A stretch of 64,000 nt of DNA from JANQEA01 sp964466035 (GTDB lineage Bacteria; Bipolaricaulota; Bipolaricaulia; UBA7950; UBA9294). This document shows, one piece after another, positions 1 to 7,400 of the stretch; position 1 is the first letter of the stretch, and every line of letters begins with the position of its first letter. Location: contig CAYXLR010000002.1 of assembly GCA_964466035.1 (NCBI GenBank), forward strand, positions 62,001 through 126,000, in the 5' to 3' direction. Below the pieces are notes generated by a model. It saw only the letters and a list, made by a program, of their open reading frames with translations, was not told the DNA's origin and did not search any database. The translations under genes and the position numbers were made by a program.

Positions 1-1967
1 CGCAAGAAGGGACCAGCGCGGTCCGGATCGAAGGCGACGTGACGCTCTCGGCGCTGACCGACGGCGAGGCGACGGTGACGATCGACGTGAACGCGGAGGA
101 TTGCCGCGGGAACGGCGCCTTGACGAGCGACGCGGTGACCGTGATCGACGACGCCCTGCCGACGGTCTCCGGCTTCACGGTGGCGCCAGACGACGGGCGG
201 GTCGACGGGAACTGCGAGGAGCTCGTAACGGTCATCGCGGTGGTGCGGGACAACTGCTGCATCGACGCGGGCAACGTGATCGTCACGCCGACTGTCCCCA
301 ACGCGTCGTTGAAGGAGGACAACATCGCCGTGACGCAGACCGCACAGAACGAGGCGACGGTCGCCGGAACGATCGTCGTCCACGCGCTGACCGGCTGCCC
401 GGCGATGGTCGAGGTGGAGATCGACGCGGCCGACTGCGCCGGGAACCGAAACGTCTGGACGGAGAGCGCAGAGATCGAGGACGAGATCGTCCCGGTGATC
501 CGCGATCTGCGGGTCGACGAGCACGTAGTGGTGGACGCGTGCTGCGAGGCAATCGTGACGTTCGACGGGTACGTGACCGACAACTGCTGCATCACGTCGT
601 CGGGGATCACGATCACGGTGACGCATCCGACGAGCAACGCGACGGTCGGCTTCGTGCAGGCGGAGGACGTGCTGTTCGACCAGTGTCATCCGAACCAGGT
701 GAACTTCTCAGGCGAGATTGATGTCTCTTGCCTGACGAGTTGTCCGGCGATCGTGCAGGTGACGATGAAGGCGGACGATTGCTGCGGGAACAGCGCCATA
801 CCCGTCTCCTCGACGGCGGACCCGAACGATCCGAACGAGATCGGGCACGTGGTCGATGGCACGGAGCCGATCCCGCGGGACGACCCGCGGCAGGACGTGG
901 TGCTGGACGAGAGCGCGATCATCGATCCACTGGTGGAGGTACGGCTGGACGAGTTCGGGGTGTACCGTCTGATTCTGCGGGAGGACACGCCGGCGTGGAT
1001 CGGCGTGGTGGCGAACGACGCGGACAACTGCAGCTGCGAGGACTGCGCGCATCCGTTCGATCCGTGCGGGAGCTGCGCCGCGTGCTCGGGCTGCTGCGCG
1101 ACGATGACCGTTCACGAGATCGTGACGCAGCCGGCGCACGGGACGGCGACGATCGAGGACGGCGAAGGCGACTGCAGCGGTGGGTCCGTGATCCGGTACG
1201 CGCCGGACAAGGGGTACGTCGGTCCGGACGGGTTCACGTACAGGATCCGCGACACGTGCGGGAACGTGTCGAGTGTGATCGCGACGGTGTACGTGCAGAC
1301 GATCGCGGAAGTATCGCTGGAGGACGTGTACGTGACCGCCTGTTCGGGGGAGCCGGAGTCGTTCACGATGAGCGCGACCGACCTGTGGTTGGGTGATAAA
1401 GACGTGGAGTTCCTGTTCTCGATCGTGGACGGCCCGGAGCACGGGGTCGTGACCGGGGACCCGACGCGGGCGACGTGGACGCCGCCGAGCACGGTCGACG
1501 TCGGCGGCGAGCCGGTGCCGACGCTCGACTTCACCGAGACGGCGGAGATCAAGCTCGCGTACACGTCGGCCGCCGGCTACACCGGGCGGGACGCCATCAC
1601 GATCCGGTTTGCCGATCCGTTCGGGAACCAGACGACGGGGCGGGTGGACGTCAGTGTGATCGAGTGCACGGGGGAGGTCGGACTGGCCGACGTCGCGGTG
1701 AGGCAAGGAGAGATCCTGCCGATCATCGCGCCGGAGGGGTTCGGGTCGGTGGTCGAGGCGGCGTGGGGATCGGTACTGCTGATCGATCTCACCGACGGAA
1801 CGGAGTACGCATCGGCGCTCTCCGCGGCGTTCAGCGAGGAGATCGACCGGTGCGTCGTTTACGTCGACACGGGGCCGCTGCCGCTCGGACTGCATCTGCT
1901 GGTGATCCCGCTGGGCAACGGGGAGACGGTGGAGCTGACGATCGAGGTCTGCGCGCCCGATCCATGA
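1..1967 (+). CDS. Secreted cysteine-rich Ig/cadherin-domain protein, 5' end missing
   Basis: The reading frame is already open at the window edge (codons run from base 3), so the N-terminus lies upstream; about 655 residues are visible. The sequence is a series of beta-sandwich repeats of roughly 100 residues. Three carry a cysteine-rich turn of the type DNCC(I/C), followed later by a segment such as CPAMVEVEIDAADCAGN. A cluster of CSCEDC/CGSCAACSGCC-like pairs then leads into two bacterial Ig/cadherin-like modules marked by PAHGTATIEDG...GFTYRI and GPEHGVVTGD. A short cysteine-poor tail ends in CAPDP. Family knowledge: such modules build extracellular adhesive stalks. The GPEHGV module recurs in the next gene, which suggests a related pair. 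No enzymatic domain is seen; the exact role is unknown. Confidence 0.8.
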   Translation, partial: QEGTSAVRIEGDVTLSALTDGEATVTIDVNAEDCRGNGALTSDAVTVIDDALPTVSGFTVAPDDGRVDGNCEELVTVIAVVRDNCCIDAGNVIVTPTVPNASLKEDNIAVTQTAQNEATVAGTIVVHALTGCPAMVEVEIDAADCAGNRNVWTESAEIEDEIVPVIRDLRVDEHVVVDACCEAIVTFDGYVTDNCCITSSGITITVTHPTSNATVGFVQAEDVLFDQCHPNQVNFSGEIDVSCLTSCPAIVQVTMKADDCCGNSAIPVSSTADPNDPNEIGHVVDGTEPIPRDDPRQDVVLDESAIIDPLVEVRLDEFGVYRLILREDTPAWIGVVANDADNCSCEDCAHPFDPCGSCAACSGCCATMTVHEIVTQPAHGTATIEDGEGDCSGGSVIRYAPDKGYVGPDGFTYRIRDTCGNVSSVIATVYVQTIAEVSLEDVYVTACSGEPESFTMSATDLWLGDKDVEFLFSIVDGPEHGVVTGDPTRATWTPPSTVDVGGEPVPTLDFTETAEIKLAYTSAAGYTGRDAITIRFADPFGNQTTGRVDVSVIECTGEVGLADVAVRQGEILPIIAPEGFGSVVEAAWGSVLLIDLTDGTEYASALSAAFSEEIDRCVVYVDTGPLPLGLHLLVIPLGNGETVELTIEVCAPDP

Positions 1968-1979
1968 TCGGGCGCGTGA

Positions 1980-2007
1980 CGGGAAGCTCCGATCTGACCG
2001 CTTCCCG
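1980..2007 (+). terminator. Hairpin after the first surface-protein gene
   Basis: CGGGAAGC and GCTTCCCG form an 8-bp perfect stem with a 12-base loop, 12 bases after the stop codon. There is no T-run, so this is either an RNA 3'-end stabiliser or a terminator of a non-canonical kind. Nearly the same hairpin and flank recur at 3594-3621. Confidence 0.5.
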
Positions 2008-2079
2008 GGGTGGGTGAGGTGTGTGGCCGCTCAAAGAGTGCGCCGTTGTCGTTGATCGAGTCTAGGAGGCTGGTTGGAA

Positions 2080-3561
2080 ATGAGGCGCCGCGGACCGTGG
2101 CTGGTCGGGCTGCTGGTGATGATGGCGGCGGCGGCCGCGGTCGGGAACGTTCCGCCGACGATGGAAGACCAGTACGTGACCACGGTGGAGGACACCCCGG
2201 TTGCGTTCGAACTGCGGGCGCAGGACGAGGACATCGATCCGAACGACCCGGAGGCGCACCCGCTGCGGTTCGTGCTGCTGACCGGACCCGAGCATGGGGT
2301 GTTGATCGGAGACATGGGCGCGGTGAGGTACGAAGGGCCGCACGACGCGCTGATCGAGCTGACGTACGTGCCGGCGGCGAGGTTCGTAGGGGCGGACCGG
2401 GTGACGATGGCGGTGTACGACCCGTTCGACGAGACGGCTTCGGGGACGGTGTCGATCGAGATCGACGTGACGGCGCGGCGGGCGGAAGGGCTGCTTTCGG
2501 GGAACTGGTCGATGAGCGCGACGTTCCTTCCGCAGTCGGGGTTGTTCACCGTGTTCGGGACGCAGCTGACGGAGGTGTACCGGATCGGTCCGCTGACGCT
2601 GAAGGGGATCGCGGCGGTGCGGAAGGAAACGGTCGGCGGAGTGGATCAGATCGTGTTTGACGCGCTGCGATTCGACGGGGACGTCAAGCTGGGGACGTTG
2701 TCGGCGTCGTCGACGCTGGCGTTCGATCCGGACGCGCCGGCGGATCCGTTCGACTTCTGGCGGACAACGGTGGGATTCGCGCTGCAGGGGGTGAGCTGCC
2801 GGCACACGTTCTACCTGGCGGCGGACGTGACGTCGTCGTACCAGTCGCTGTTCGCGAAGGGGAACGTTGGGGGCGTGAGCTTCACGAACACGCTCCGGAT
2901 CGACGTGAACGACGCGTGCGATTTCGTGTTCGGGCGGAACGACGCGGCGGTGTCGTGGAGCTGGTGCGACCTGGAACTGCTGGCGCGGCTGTCGGTGACG
3001 TGCGGGGGATTCCAGGAGGCGTCGTTCGACCTGTACGAGCTGCCGATCTCGGTGCTCCTGCCCGGGCTGACGTTGGACGCGGGACTGACGTTCGCTGTGG
3101 ACGAAAAGCGGCTGTCGACGACGCTGGCGTGGCGCCCGCTGACGGTGGGCTGCATCCGGCTGTACGGCGAGTTGGAGGTCGGTGGGACGCGGGACATGAT
3201 GGCGGACGGGTTCACGATCTACGGGCTGCGGGTGGAGTGCGACATCGGGGACGTGAAGGTGGTGAGCGCCACGTCGCTCGACCCGGCGAAGAACGCGGTG
3301 CTGACGGGGCAGTCGGACTACTTCGAGGTGCTGCGGGCGTCGGGGACGTTGACCGGGTGCTGCGGCGTCCCGGGGAGCTGGGGCGTGGCGACGTACTTCC
3401 ACGCGGGGTCGGATCAGCTGTTCGACTGGGGGATGACGACGGGGCGATTCGACCTGGCCCTGAACGACCACGTGAACGTGAACTTCGAGCTGGTGAGCCG
3501 GTCGGGGGAGCTGGGAGATCCGACGGTCGAGCTGTCGTTCGGGTGGACGGTCCGTTGGTAG
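2080..3561 (+). CDS. Secreted Ig-domain protein with probable outer-membrane beta-barrel
   Basis: About 493 residues. A signal peptide is evident (MRRRGPWLVGLLVMMAAAAA, then VGN). Residues about 25-135 form a bacterial cadherin/Ig-like module containing GPEHGVLIGD, shared with the preceding gene. The remaining 350 residues are alternating hydrophobic/polar beta strands with few helices, ending in the aromatic C-terminus WTVRW. Family knowledge: a terminal aromatic residue is the usual recognition signal for outer-membrane barrel assembly; that this protein is a barrel is inference. ATG at 2080 is chosen because AGGAGG (2064-2069) lies 10 bases upstream; a TTG at 2074 is in frame but only 4 bases from that site. 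Function is not recognised. Confidence 0.75.
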   Translation: MRRRGPWLVGLLVMMAAAAAVGNVPPTMEDQYVTTVEDTPVAFELRAQDEDIDPNDPEAHPLRFVLLTGPEHGVLIGDMGAVRYEGPHDALIELTYVPAARFVGADRVTMAVYDPFDETASGTVSIEIDVTARRAEGLLSGNWSMSATFLPQSGLFTVFGTQLTEVYRIGPLTLKGIAAVRKETVGGVDQIVFDALRFDGDVKLGTLSASSTLAFDPDAPADPFDFWRTTVGFALQGVSCRHTFYLAADVTSSYQSLFAKGNVGGVSFTNTLRIDVNDACDFVFGRNDAAVSWSWCDLELLARLSVTCGGFQEASFDLYELPISVLLPGLTLDAGLTFAVDEKRLSTTLAWRPLTVGCIRLYGELEVGGTRDMMADGFTIYGLRVECDIGDVKVVSATSLDPAKNAVLTGQSDYFEVLRASGTLTGCCGVPGSWGVATYFHAGSDQLFDWGMTTGRFDLALNDHVNVNFELVSRSGELGDPTVELSFGWTVRW

Positions 3562-3593
3562 CGAGCGTGACCGCTCTGCGAGCAGTCACGTAA

Positions 3594-3621
3594 CGGGAAG
3601 CTCCGATGTGATCGCTTCCCG
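3594..3621 (+). terminator. Second copy of the GGGAAGC hairpin
   Basis: CGGGAAGC...GCTTCCCG again forms an 8-bp stem with a 12-base loop that differs from the copy at 1980-2007 at only two positions; the flanking bases are similar too. It lies 32 bases after the stop of the second surface-protein gene. No T-run follows. Confidence 0.5.
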
Positions 3622-4062
3622 CAGTTGGTGAAGTGGAGAACGCGCTTCGCTCTCCGAAGCGCGGACGGGGAGCTCGATGAACCGCCCCTCCCCGTTGACC
3701 CGAGGCGTTTCGGCAAGCCGTGGCGCGTCTCGATTGGGGAACCGCGAGGGAGACGCCTGACGTCACTGTACGGAGAACCCTCTCAAAGCAGCTTTCTGTA
3801 CAGTGGTAGCTGGCAGCTCCTAGCGGACTGGTTTCGAACTGAATGCTGAGGGAGTTCGAATCCCCCAGGCTCCTCCCCTCCAACCTTCCCCAGGGCACAC
3901 CGCGGTTCGCATGCAAAGGCTATCCCGGCAGCGAGAAGCCAGCGGGTTCTCCGCCAATCCGAAGCCCAGCTTGCGGGGAGAATGTCACTGATCTGGAGCG
4001 GCGTAGCTGCAACAGGAAACAGCAATGGCTTCCTAGGACCCCTCCGGAAGGGCAGATGAAAG
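3622..4062. other. Non-coding stretch with inverted repeats
   Basis: No convincing gene is seen. Two inverted repeats are clear: ACGGGGAG/CTCCCCGT spanning 3665-3695, and CACTGTAC/GTACAGTG spanning 3764-3805. A tRNA- or tmRNA-like 3' end follows at 3850-3877. Base composition shifts here from the very GC-rich surface genes to a more mixed sequence that continues to about 17200. Confidence 0.4.
3850..3877 (+). other. tRNA/tmRNA 3'-end-like remnant
   Basis: GGGAG-TTCGAAT-CCCCC reads as a T-arm with one A-C mismatch, followed by AGGCTCC and TCCC where an acceptor strand and CCA would be. This resembles the CAGCTCCACCA end of tmRNA. No matching 5' acceptor (GGAGCCT) or complete cloverleaf could be found upstream, so it is at best a decayed or partial RNA gene, such as is left at the edge of an integrated element. 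It could also be coincidence. Confidence 0.25.
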
Positions 4063-4299
4063 CTATAGTCGCCCGTAGGGGAGTCCTTCGATCCGGCTCT
4101 GCTGCTTGAATCGAAGATGCTCGGTCTCCGACAGTCTTCGGAGTTCACCAGGGGAGCACTCGATGGTAAGGTGGAAGCTGGTACTGGACCCGACGAAATA
4201 CACGGCCTTGTCGTCGAGGAAGCCGACGCACCGCTTCTTTGCCTTCTCGTACAGGCGATCAGGCTGTGCCATCTGCTGTCGAACCACCTGCCCTTTCAT
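4063..4299 (-). CDS. Small hypothetical protein (78 aa)
   Basis: The composition is protein-like (lysine, glutamate and aromatic residues spread evenly, for example RLYEKAKKRCVGFLDDKAVY and HLTIECSPGELRRL), whereas the overlapping plus-strand frames are arginine/serine-rich as expected of shadows. No Shine-Dalgarno is visible before ATG at 4299; an internal ATG at residue 10 (MAQPDRLYEK) is an alternative. No family is recognised. It lies alone between the tRNA-like remnant and the cold-shock gene, inside the lower-GC stretch. Confidence 0.3.
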   Translation of the reverse strand: MKGQVVRQQMAQPDRLYEKAKKRCVGFLDDKAVYFVGSSTSFHLTIECSPGELRRLSETEHLRFKQQSRIEGLPYGRL

Positions 4300-4584
4300 T
4301 GAGGCGCGCCGAACATCGCTCCGACCACCCTGATTGGGTCCGACTTGCGCGTCTACCGATTGTTCCTCGAGCGACCGCCCGCCTGCTGCAGAGCCAGCTT
4401 GAGGATCCTGTGTGAACCATCCTTACGGAAGACCGATTTCGATCTTCACGTCACGGAGCCGACTCACAGACGGCGGTCTCAGCGGGCTTCCGACGCTTTC
4501 GGGATCCATCGGTGTCGAGAAAAAGACGGACGGGTAAGCTACGCTTGCATCGCAGGCTTCATCTCGCTTCTGGGTCCTCGACTT

Positions 4585-5390
4585 CTAGACGGCGTCTACC
4601 TCCTCCGCCTGAGCCTCTTCCTCAGAGGTAGCTGGGGACCTAACCACGATGGGGTTTGTCTCCTCAGGCTCGGAGGCGTCTGGCGTCTCGGTCACTGCCG
4701 GCTCTTCCTCCTCCTCCGCCTCAGGCTCGGAGGCGTCTGGCGTCTCGGTNNNNNNNNNNNNNNNNNNNNNNNNNNNNNNNNNNNNNNNNNNNNNNNNNNN
4801 NNNNNNNNNNNNNNNNNNNNNNNNNNNNNNNNNNNNNNNNNNNNNNNNNCTGCCGGCTCTTCCTCCTCCTCCGCCTCAGGCTCGGAGGCGTCTGGCGTCT
4901 CGGTTACTGCCGGCTCTTCCTCTTCCGCCTCAGCCTCGGGGGCGTCCGGCGTCTCGGTCACTGCCGGCTCTTCCTCTTCCGCCTCAGCCTCGGAGGCGTC
5001 TGGCGTCTCGGTCACTGCCGGCTCTTCCTCTTCCGCCTCAGCCTCGGGGGCGTCCGGCGTCTCGGTCACTGCCGGCTCTTCCTCCTCCGTCTCAGCCTCG
5101 GAGGCGTCATCCGCGGAGTCGGTTACTGCGGTCGCCGCGCTCGCTGCCTCTGCCTCTTGGACTCTCTGAAGAATCTCATCCGCGGCGGGACCGACGTCCT
5201 GTGCCTGGGGGCCCTTTTCACCCTGAGTGACGACATAGTCCACCCTCTGTCCCTCGGTCAGTTTCTTGAAGCCTGTCCCACGAACGGAACTGAAGTGGAC
5301 GAACACGTCTCCGCCTTGGGGCCGCTCGATGAAGCCGTACCCTTTGGCGTCGTTGAACCACTTGACCTTCCCGGTTTCACGCTCTGCCAT
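4585..5390 (-). CDS. Cold-shock domain protein with long acidic repeat tail (split by assembly gap)
   Basis: Residues 1-67 are a complete CspA-type cold-shock domain: GKVKWFNDAKGYGFIERPQG holds the RNP1-like motif and DVFVHFSSV the RNP2-like motif, which bind single-stranded RNA or DNA. A short linker leads to an acidic tail built of an 18-residue unit, EEEEPAVTETPDAxEAEA, encoded by 54-bp repeats. ATG at 5390 is chosen because AAGGGAGG lies about 10 bases upstream. The 100-N gap at 4750-4849 interrupts the tail. Beyond it the same repeat continues in another frame and ends in ...SEEEAQAEEVDAV at a TAG (4585-4587). Since 5390-4587 is not a multiple of three, the real gap must be 2 modulo 3 long. 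Typical Csp proteins have no such tail; its role is unknown. Confidence 0.85.
4679..5106. repeat. 54/57-bp tandem repeat encoding the acidic tail
   Basis: Units starting with TC(T/C)GGCGTCTCGGT occur at 4679, 4736, 4891, 4945, 4999 and 5053. Spacing is 54 bp, or 57 bp where an extra glutamate codon is present. The left flank of the N gap ends in CTCGGT and the right flank starts with CTGCCGG. In all other units these are joined by two bases, so the smallest consistent gap is 2 bp, plus any whole number of units. Confidence 0.85.
4750..4849. other. Assembly gap (100 N)
   Basis: Exactly 100 N lie within the tandem repeat of the cold-shock gene, the usual placeholder for a gap of unknown size. 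The reading frame shows that 100 cannot be the true length. Confidence 0.95.
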
Positions 5391-5719
5391 GGTCAATCTA
5401 CCTCCCTTGAATCTTCGGTACTCCATGTCGAAGGCTCCGACATCCTGAACACTACTCCCAACCGATGTCGCGACTCCCGTCGATCAGGCCGCTGGATCCT
5501 GTCGATCCAGAGCGCGCATCCCTGTGACGCGGACGCGCGAGAACCGCCTCGTCGGCGACTCCCACTTCCACAGACATCATCCGTCCTACTCGTTCAATCA
5601 TCGGCTCTCCCTTTCCGAGGCTGTTCGCGGGGGCCAGCCTGGCCGGCCCCATGGTGGTCCCTCTCCTCGGATGCTTCCTCCGTCCCATTGCGGGTTTGCC
5701 TCATGCCTGATGCTTGTCG
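5391..5719. other. Upstream region of the cold-shock gene; possible 49-aa ORF
   Basis: No confident gene. On the minus strand, ATG at 5601 follows AAGGGAG and opens 49 codons (MIERVGRMMSVEVGVADEAV...) ending at 5452; it has no recognised family and may be chance. A GC-rich inverted repeat, GGGGCC...GGCCCC, sits at about 5630-5650. The region appears to be decay debris downstream of the radical-SAM fragment. Confidence 0.25.
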
Positions 5720-5906
5720 GTCAGGGTCCGTACCGTATGTGTCCACAAGGCGCACGGACCAGCTCGGCGGTAGCATCGCCGCTATTGTGAGCAATCCAAG
5801 AGGCGGCGAAGAGGCCTTTCTCCCAAGTGAAGCTGAGCGCTCGCTTGAAGCTCCAGAATGTTGGCGGAACTTCCGGGTAGATCAGTAGAGCATTCGTAGT
5901 ATTCAC
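5720..5906 (-). pseudogene. Decayed B12-binding radical SAM protein, N-terminal fragment
   Basis: In one frame the DNA reads ALLIYPEVPPTFWSFKRALS (from about 5891). One base later it continues in another frame as KASSPPLGLLTIAAMLPP and SWSVRLVDTYGTDPD (to 5720). Joined, these match the start of cobalamin-binding radical SAM proteins of the DUF4070 type, in which an LLVYPE..P.TFWSFKHAL segment leads into K(K)AxxPPLGLLTVAAxLPxxW.xRLVD. The frameshift falls near 5815, and nothing downstream resembles the rest of the B12 or radical SAM domains. It is therefore a truncated, frameshifted relic. The family match is from recall of its consensus. Confidence 0.65.
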
Positions 5907-5970
5907 CTCTCGAATTGGGCTTCCTTCGTAGCGACCTTGTCGCGCTGCGACTTCCTCCCGGGACCAGCGA

Positions 5971-6144
5971 TCACACGCGCTTCAGGGCGTCTGTCACGTA
6001 CTGCTCCACGGCCGTGCGGATGATCTCGGACTCCGAGACTCCCTCCCTCTCCGACAGCTCTTGCAGCTGGGCCAGCAACTTGGCGGGAGCCATGAAGTTC
6101 TTCATCACTAAAGGATTCTCTGGATCTCGCTTTCTGCGTGCCAT
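5971..6144 (-). CDS. Ribbon-helix-helix (CopG/Arc-like) DNA-binding protein
   Basis: A 57-residue protein. After a basic N-terminus (MARRKRDPENPL), VMKNFMAPAKLLAQLQELSE and EGVSESEIIRTAVEQYVTDA have the strand-helix-helix pattern of CopG/Arc repressors, including the typical SESEIIRxAVExY second helix. Such proteins bind operators as dimers and are often plasmid-type or antitoxin regulators. No partner toxin is visible next to it; the downstream sequence is the radical-SAM relic. ATG at 6144 is chosen because the in-frame TTG at 6162 overlaps the -10 box of the promoter at 6162-6190. The transcript would then have only about ten leader bases and no Shine-Dalgarno, so it is nearly leaderless. 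Confidence 0.7.
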   Translation of the reverse strand: MARRKRDPENPLVMKNFMAPAKLLAQLQELSEREGVSESEIIRTAVEQYVTDALKRV

Positions 6145-6161
6145 GAGGGGTGACCGGTCCA

Positions 6162-6190
6162 AGTATACGATTAGTTATATATTTAGTCAA
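6162..6190 (-). promoter_or_regulatory. Sigma-70 type promoter of the RHH gene
   Basis: Read on the minus strand: TTGACT, a 17-base AT-rich spacer, TATACT. The spacing is ideal and both boxes are one base from consensus. Transcription should start near 6155, about ten bases before the ATG. Confidence 0.7.
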
Positions 6191-6588
6191 TAGCTCGGCC
6201 ACCTTGCGGGACCCGACAGGGCCGCTCGCTTTCTCGACTGGAGATGTGCCACCGGGGTGCAGTGGGTGGTAAGAGGCGTGCAGTAGGGGTTCCAAGACCA
6301 GGAACAGATCAGCAGAAGGTTTTCCGATCGTTCATCCAGGCTCCAGCCCAGAGGGTCCGAACTCGGTACGACGCCGTTCGAGAAGCGTCGAGGTAGGTGA
6401 GGCGGGCGAGACAGATCTCGAACCAAGCACCAAAAACGTCGAACGCTCCGTGAATGAGTACGCGGTCTGTGCAGGCTGCGTACCGGTTCAGAGGCAATCT
6501 GCCGGGCTTGGAAGGCCCGTGCTTCTCGAACTGACCGGATCCCGCTGTCTGATCCACTCGTGGAGTTCGTCCGCAACTCCTCAGCTGC
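6191..6588. other. Intergenic stretch with no supported gene
   Basis: All open frames here are arginine/serine-rich and unlike proteins. A 5-bp stem with a 7-base loop resembling a tRNA anticodon arm (CGGGC-TTGGAAG-GCCCG near 6503-6519) is present without a D-arm, T-arm or acceptor stem that would make a tRNA. Nothing else is seen. Confidence 0.3.
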
Positions 6589-7236
6589 CTAGGTCGGCGG
6601 ACTTGGTGGGTCCTCTTGCTCCCACTTCGAGAGGTGTCCGAGTTTCTCGTTCTCCTTGTAGTCAGCGAGGATTGCCCAAACGACAATGGCCAACGTTGCG
6701 AGATAGACAGCCTCGATTGCCAGGGTGGACCAGAACACAAGATCCGATAGCTGTTGGATGGCAAGTGCCCAGATGCCCGCTCCGAAGATTGCCACAGAGA
6801 AGACGAGTATCGGGGCGAACCGCGCGAACGCAAGCGCCTTGTGCATCCACCACTCGATAGGATCCTCACTTGCCACTGCACTCCGATGCTTCATCAACTC
6901 CTTCTCCCAAGTCAACGCCCCCCTGGGCAGGGTTGGGTCCTGTCGCCTTATCACTTCCTCTATGTACTGCGCGTTGTAGGCGATCAACAGGTCATGCCGC
7001 ACGTAATAGAGCACGAGAACGCCCATGACACCTCCTACAGTCAGGAGGACCGGCCACACCCACTCCGAGAGGCTTCCAGAGCCTGCACTGATGGCAGCTC
7101 CCAGCAGACCTCCTGTCGCGCCGGCGAGTAGTAGAGCGTAGTTGAGCATTGCCTGCTGCGCGCCTAGCCTGTGGAGGATTTCCGTTCTCCTTGCTTGGTA
7201 GTCGACTTGGAACCAGGAGTGATCTGGTTTCTCCAT
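6589..7236 (-). CDS. Membrane protein of unknown function (four TM helices)
   Basis: About 215 residues. Two hydrophobic hairpins are visible: YALLLAGATGGLLGAAISAG with VWPVLLTVGGVMGVLVLYYV, and FAPILVFSVAIFGAGIWALA with STLAIEAVYLATLAIVVWAI. Between them is a 70-residue hydrophilic segment, and the C-terminus is charged. Two ATGs are adjacent; AGGGAGG lies 3 bases from the first and 6 from the second (7236), so the second is preferred. It sits 160 bp downstream of the Shango-like helicase gene on the same strand, so it could be the last gene of that transcript or independent. No family is recognised. Membrane proteins with unknown function are frequent neighbours of defence operons, but nothing in the sequence shows a defence role. 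Confidence 0.6.
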   Translation of the reverse strand: MEKPDHSWFQVDYQARRTEILHRLGAQQAMLNYALLLAGATGGLLGAAISAGSGSLSEWVWPVLLTVGGVMGVLVLYYVRHDLLIAYNAQYIEEVIRRQDPTLPRGALTWEKELMKHRSAVASEDPIEWWMHKALAFARFAPILVFSVAIFGAGIWALAIQQLSDLVFWSTLAIEAVYLATLAIVVWAILADYKENEKLGHLSKWEQEDPPSPPT

Positions 7237-7400
7237 CATCTGCCTCCCTTCGGCTTGAACTGCAAACGCACTGCCGCCCGAAGATGCTACATCAACAGCC
7301 GATCGGCCGGATCCACCTAAGCGTCGGACCTCTTATGACCCAACACCGGACTGATCGCCTGGCCGCGAATCGACACCTGGAGACCATGCAAGAGAGACTG

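Noticed and set aside
3625..3849. A 74-codon plus-strand ORF (ending SWQLLADWFRTEC), and a complete tmRNA over 3600-3877.
   Set aside because: The ORF has no ribosome site or family, and no tag-peptide reading frame or 5' acceptor pairing with the 3' end was found, so neither a protein nor a full tmRNA can be supported.
5971..6162. A toxin-antitoxin pair with the RHH protein as antitoxin.
   Set aside because: No toxin-like reading frame (RelE, MazF, PIN, HicA) lies next to it; the adjacent downstream sequence is the radical-SAM relic.
6484..6535. Possible tRNA with an anticodon-like stem-loop (CGGGC-TTGGAAG-GCCCG).
   Set aside because: No D-arm, T-arm TTC motif, acceptor stem or 3' end could be placed around it on either strand.
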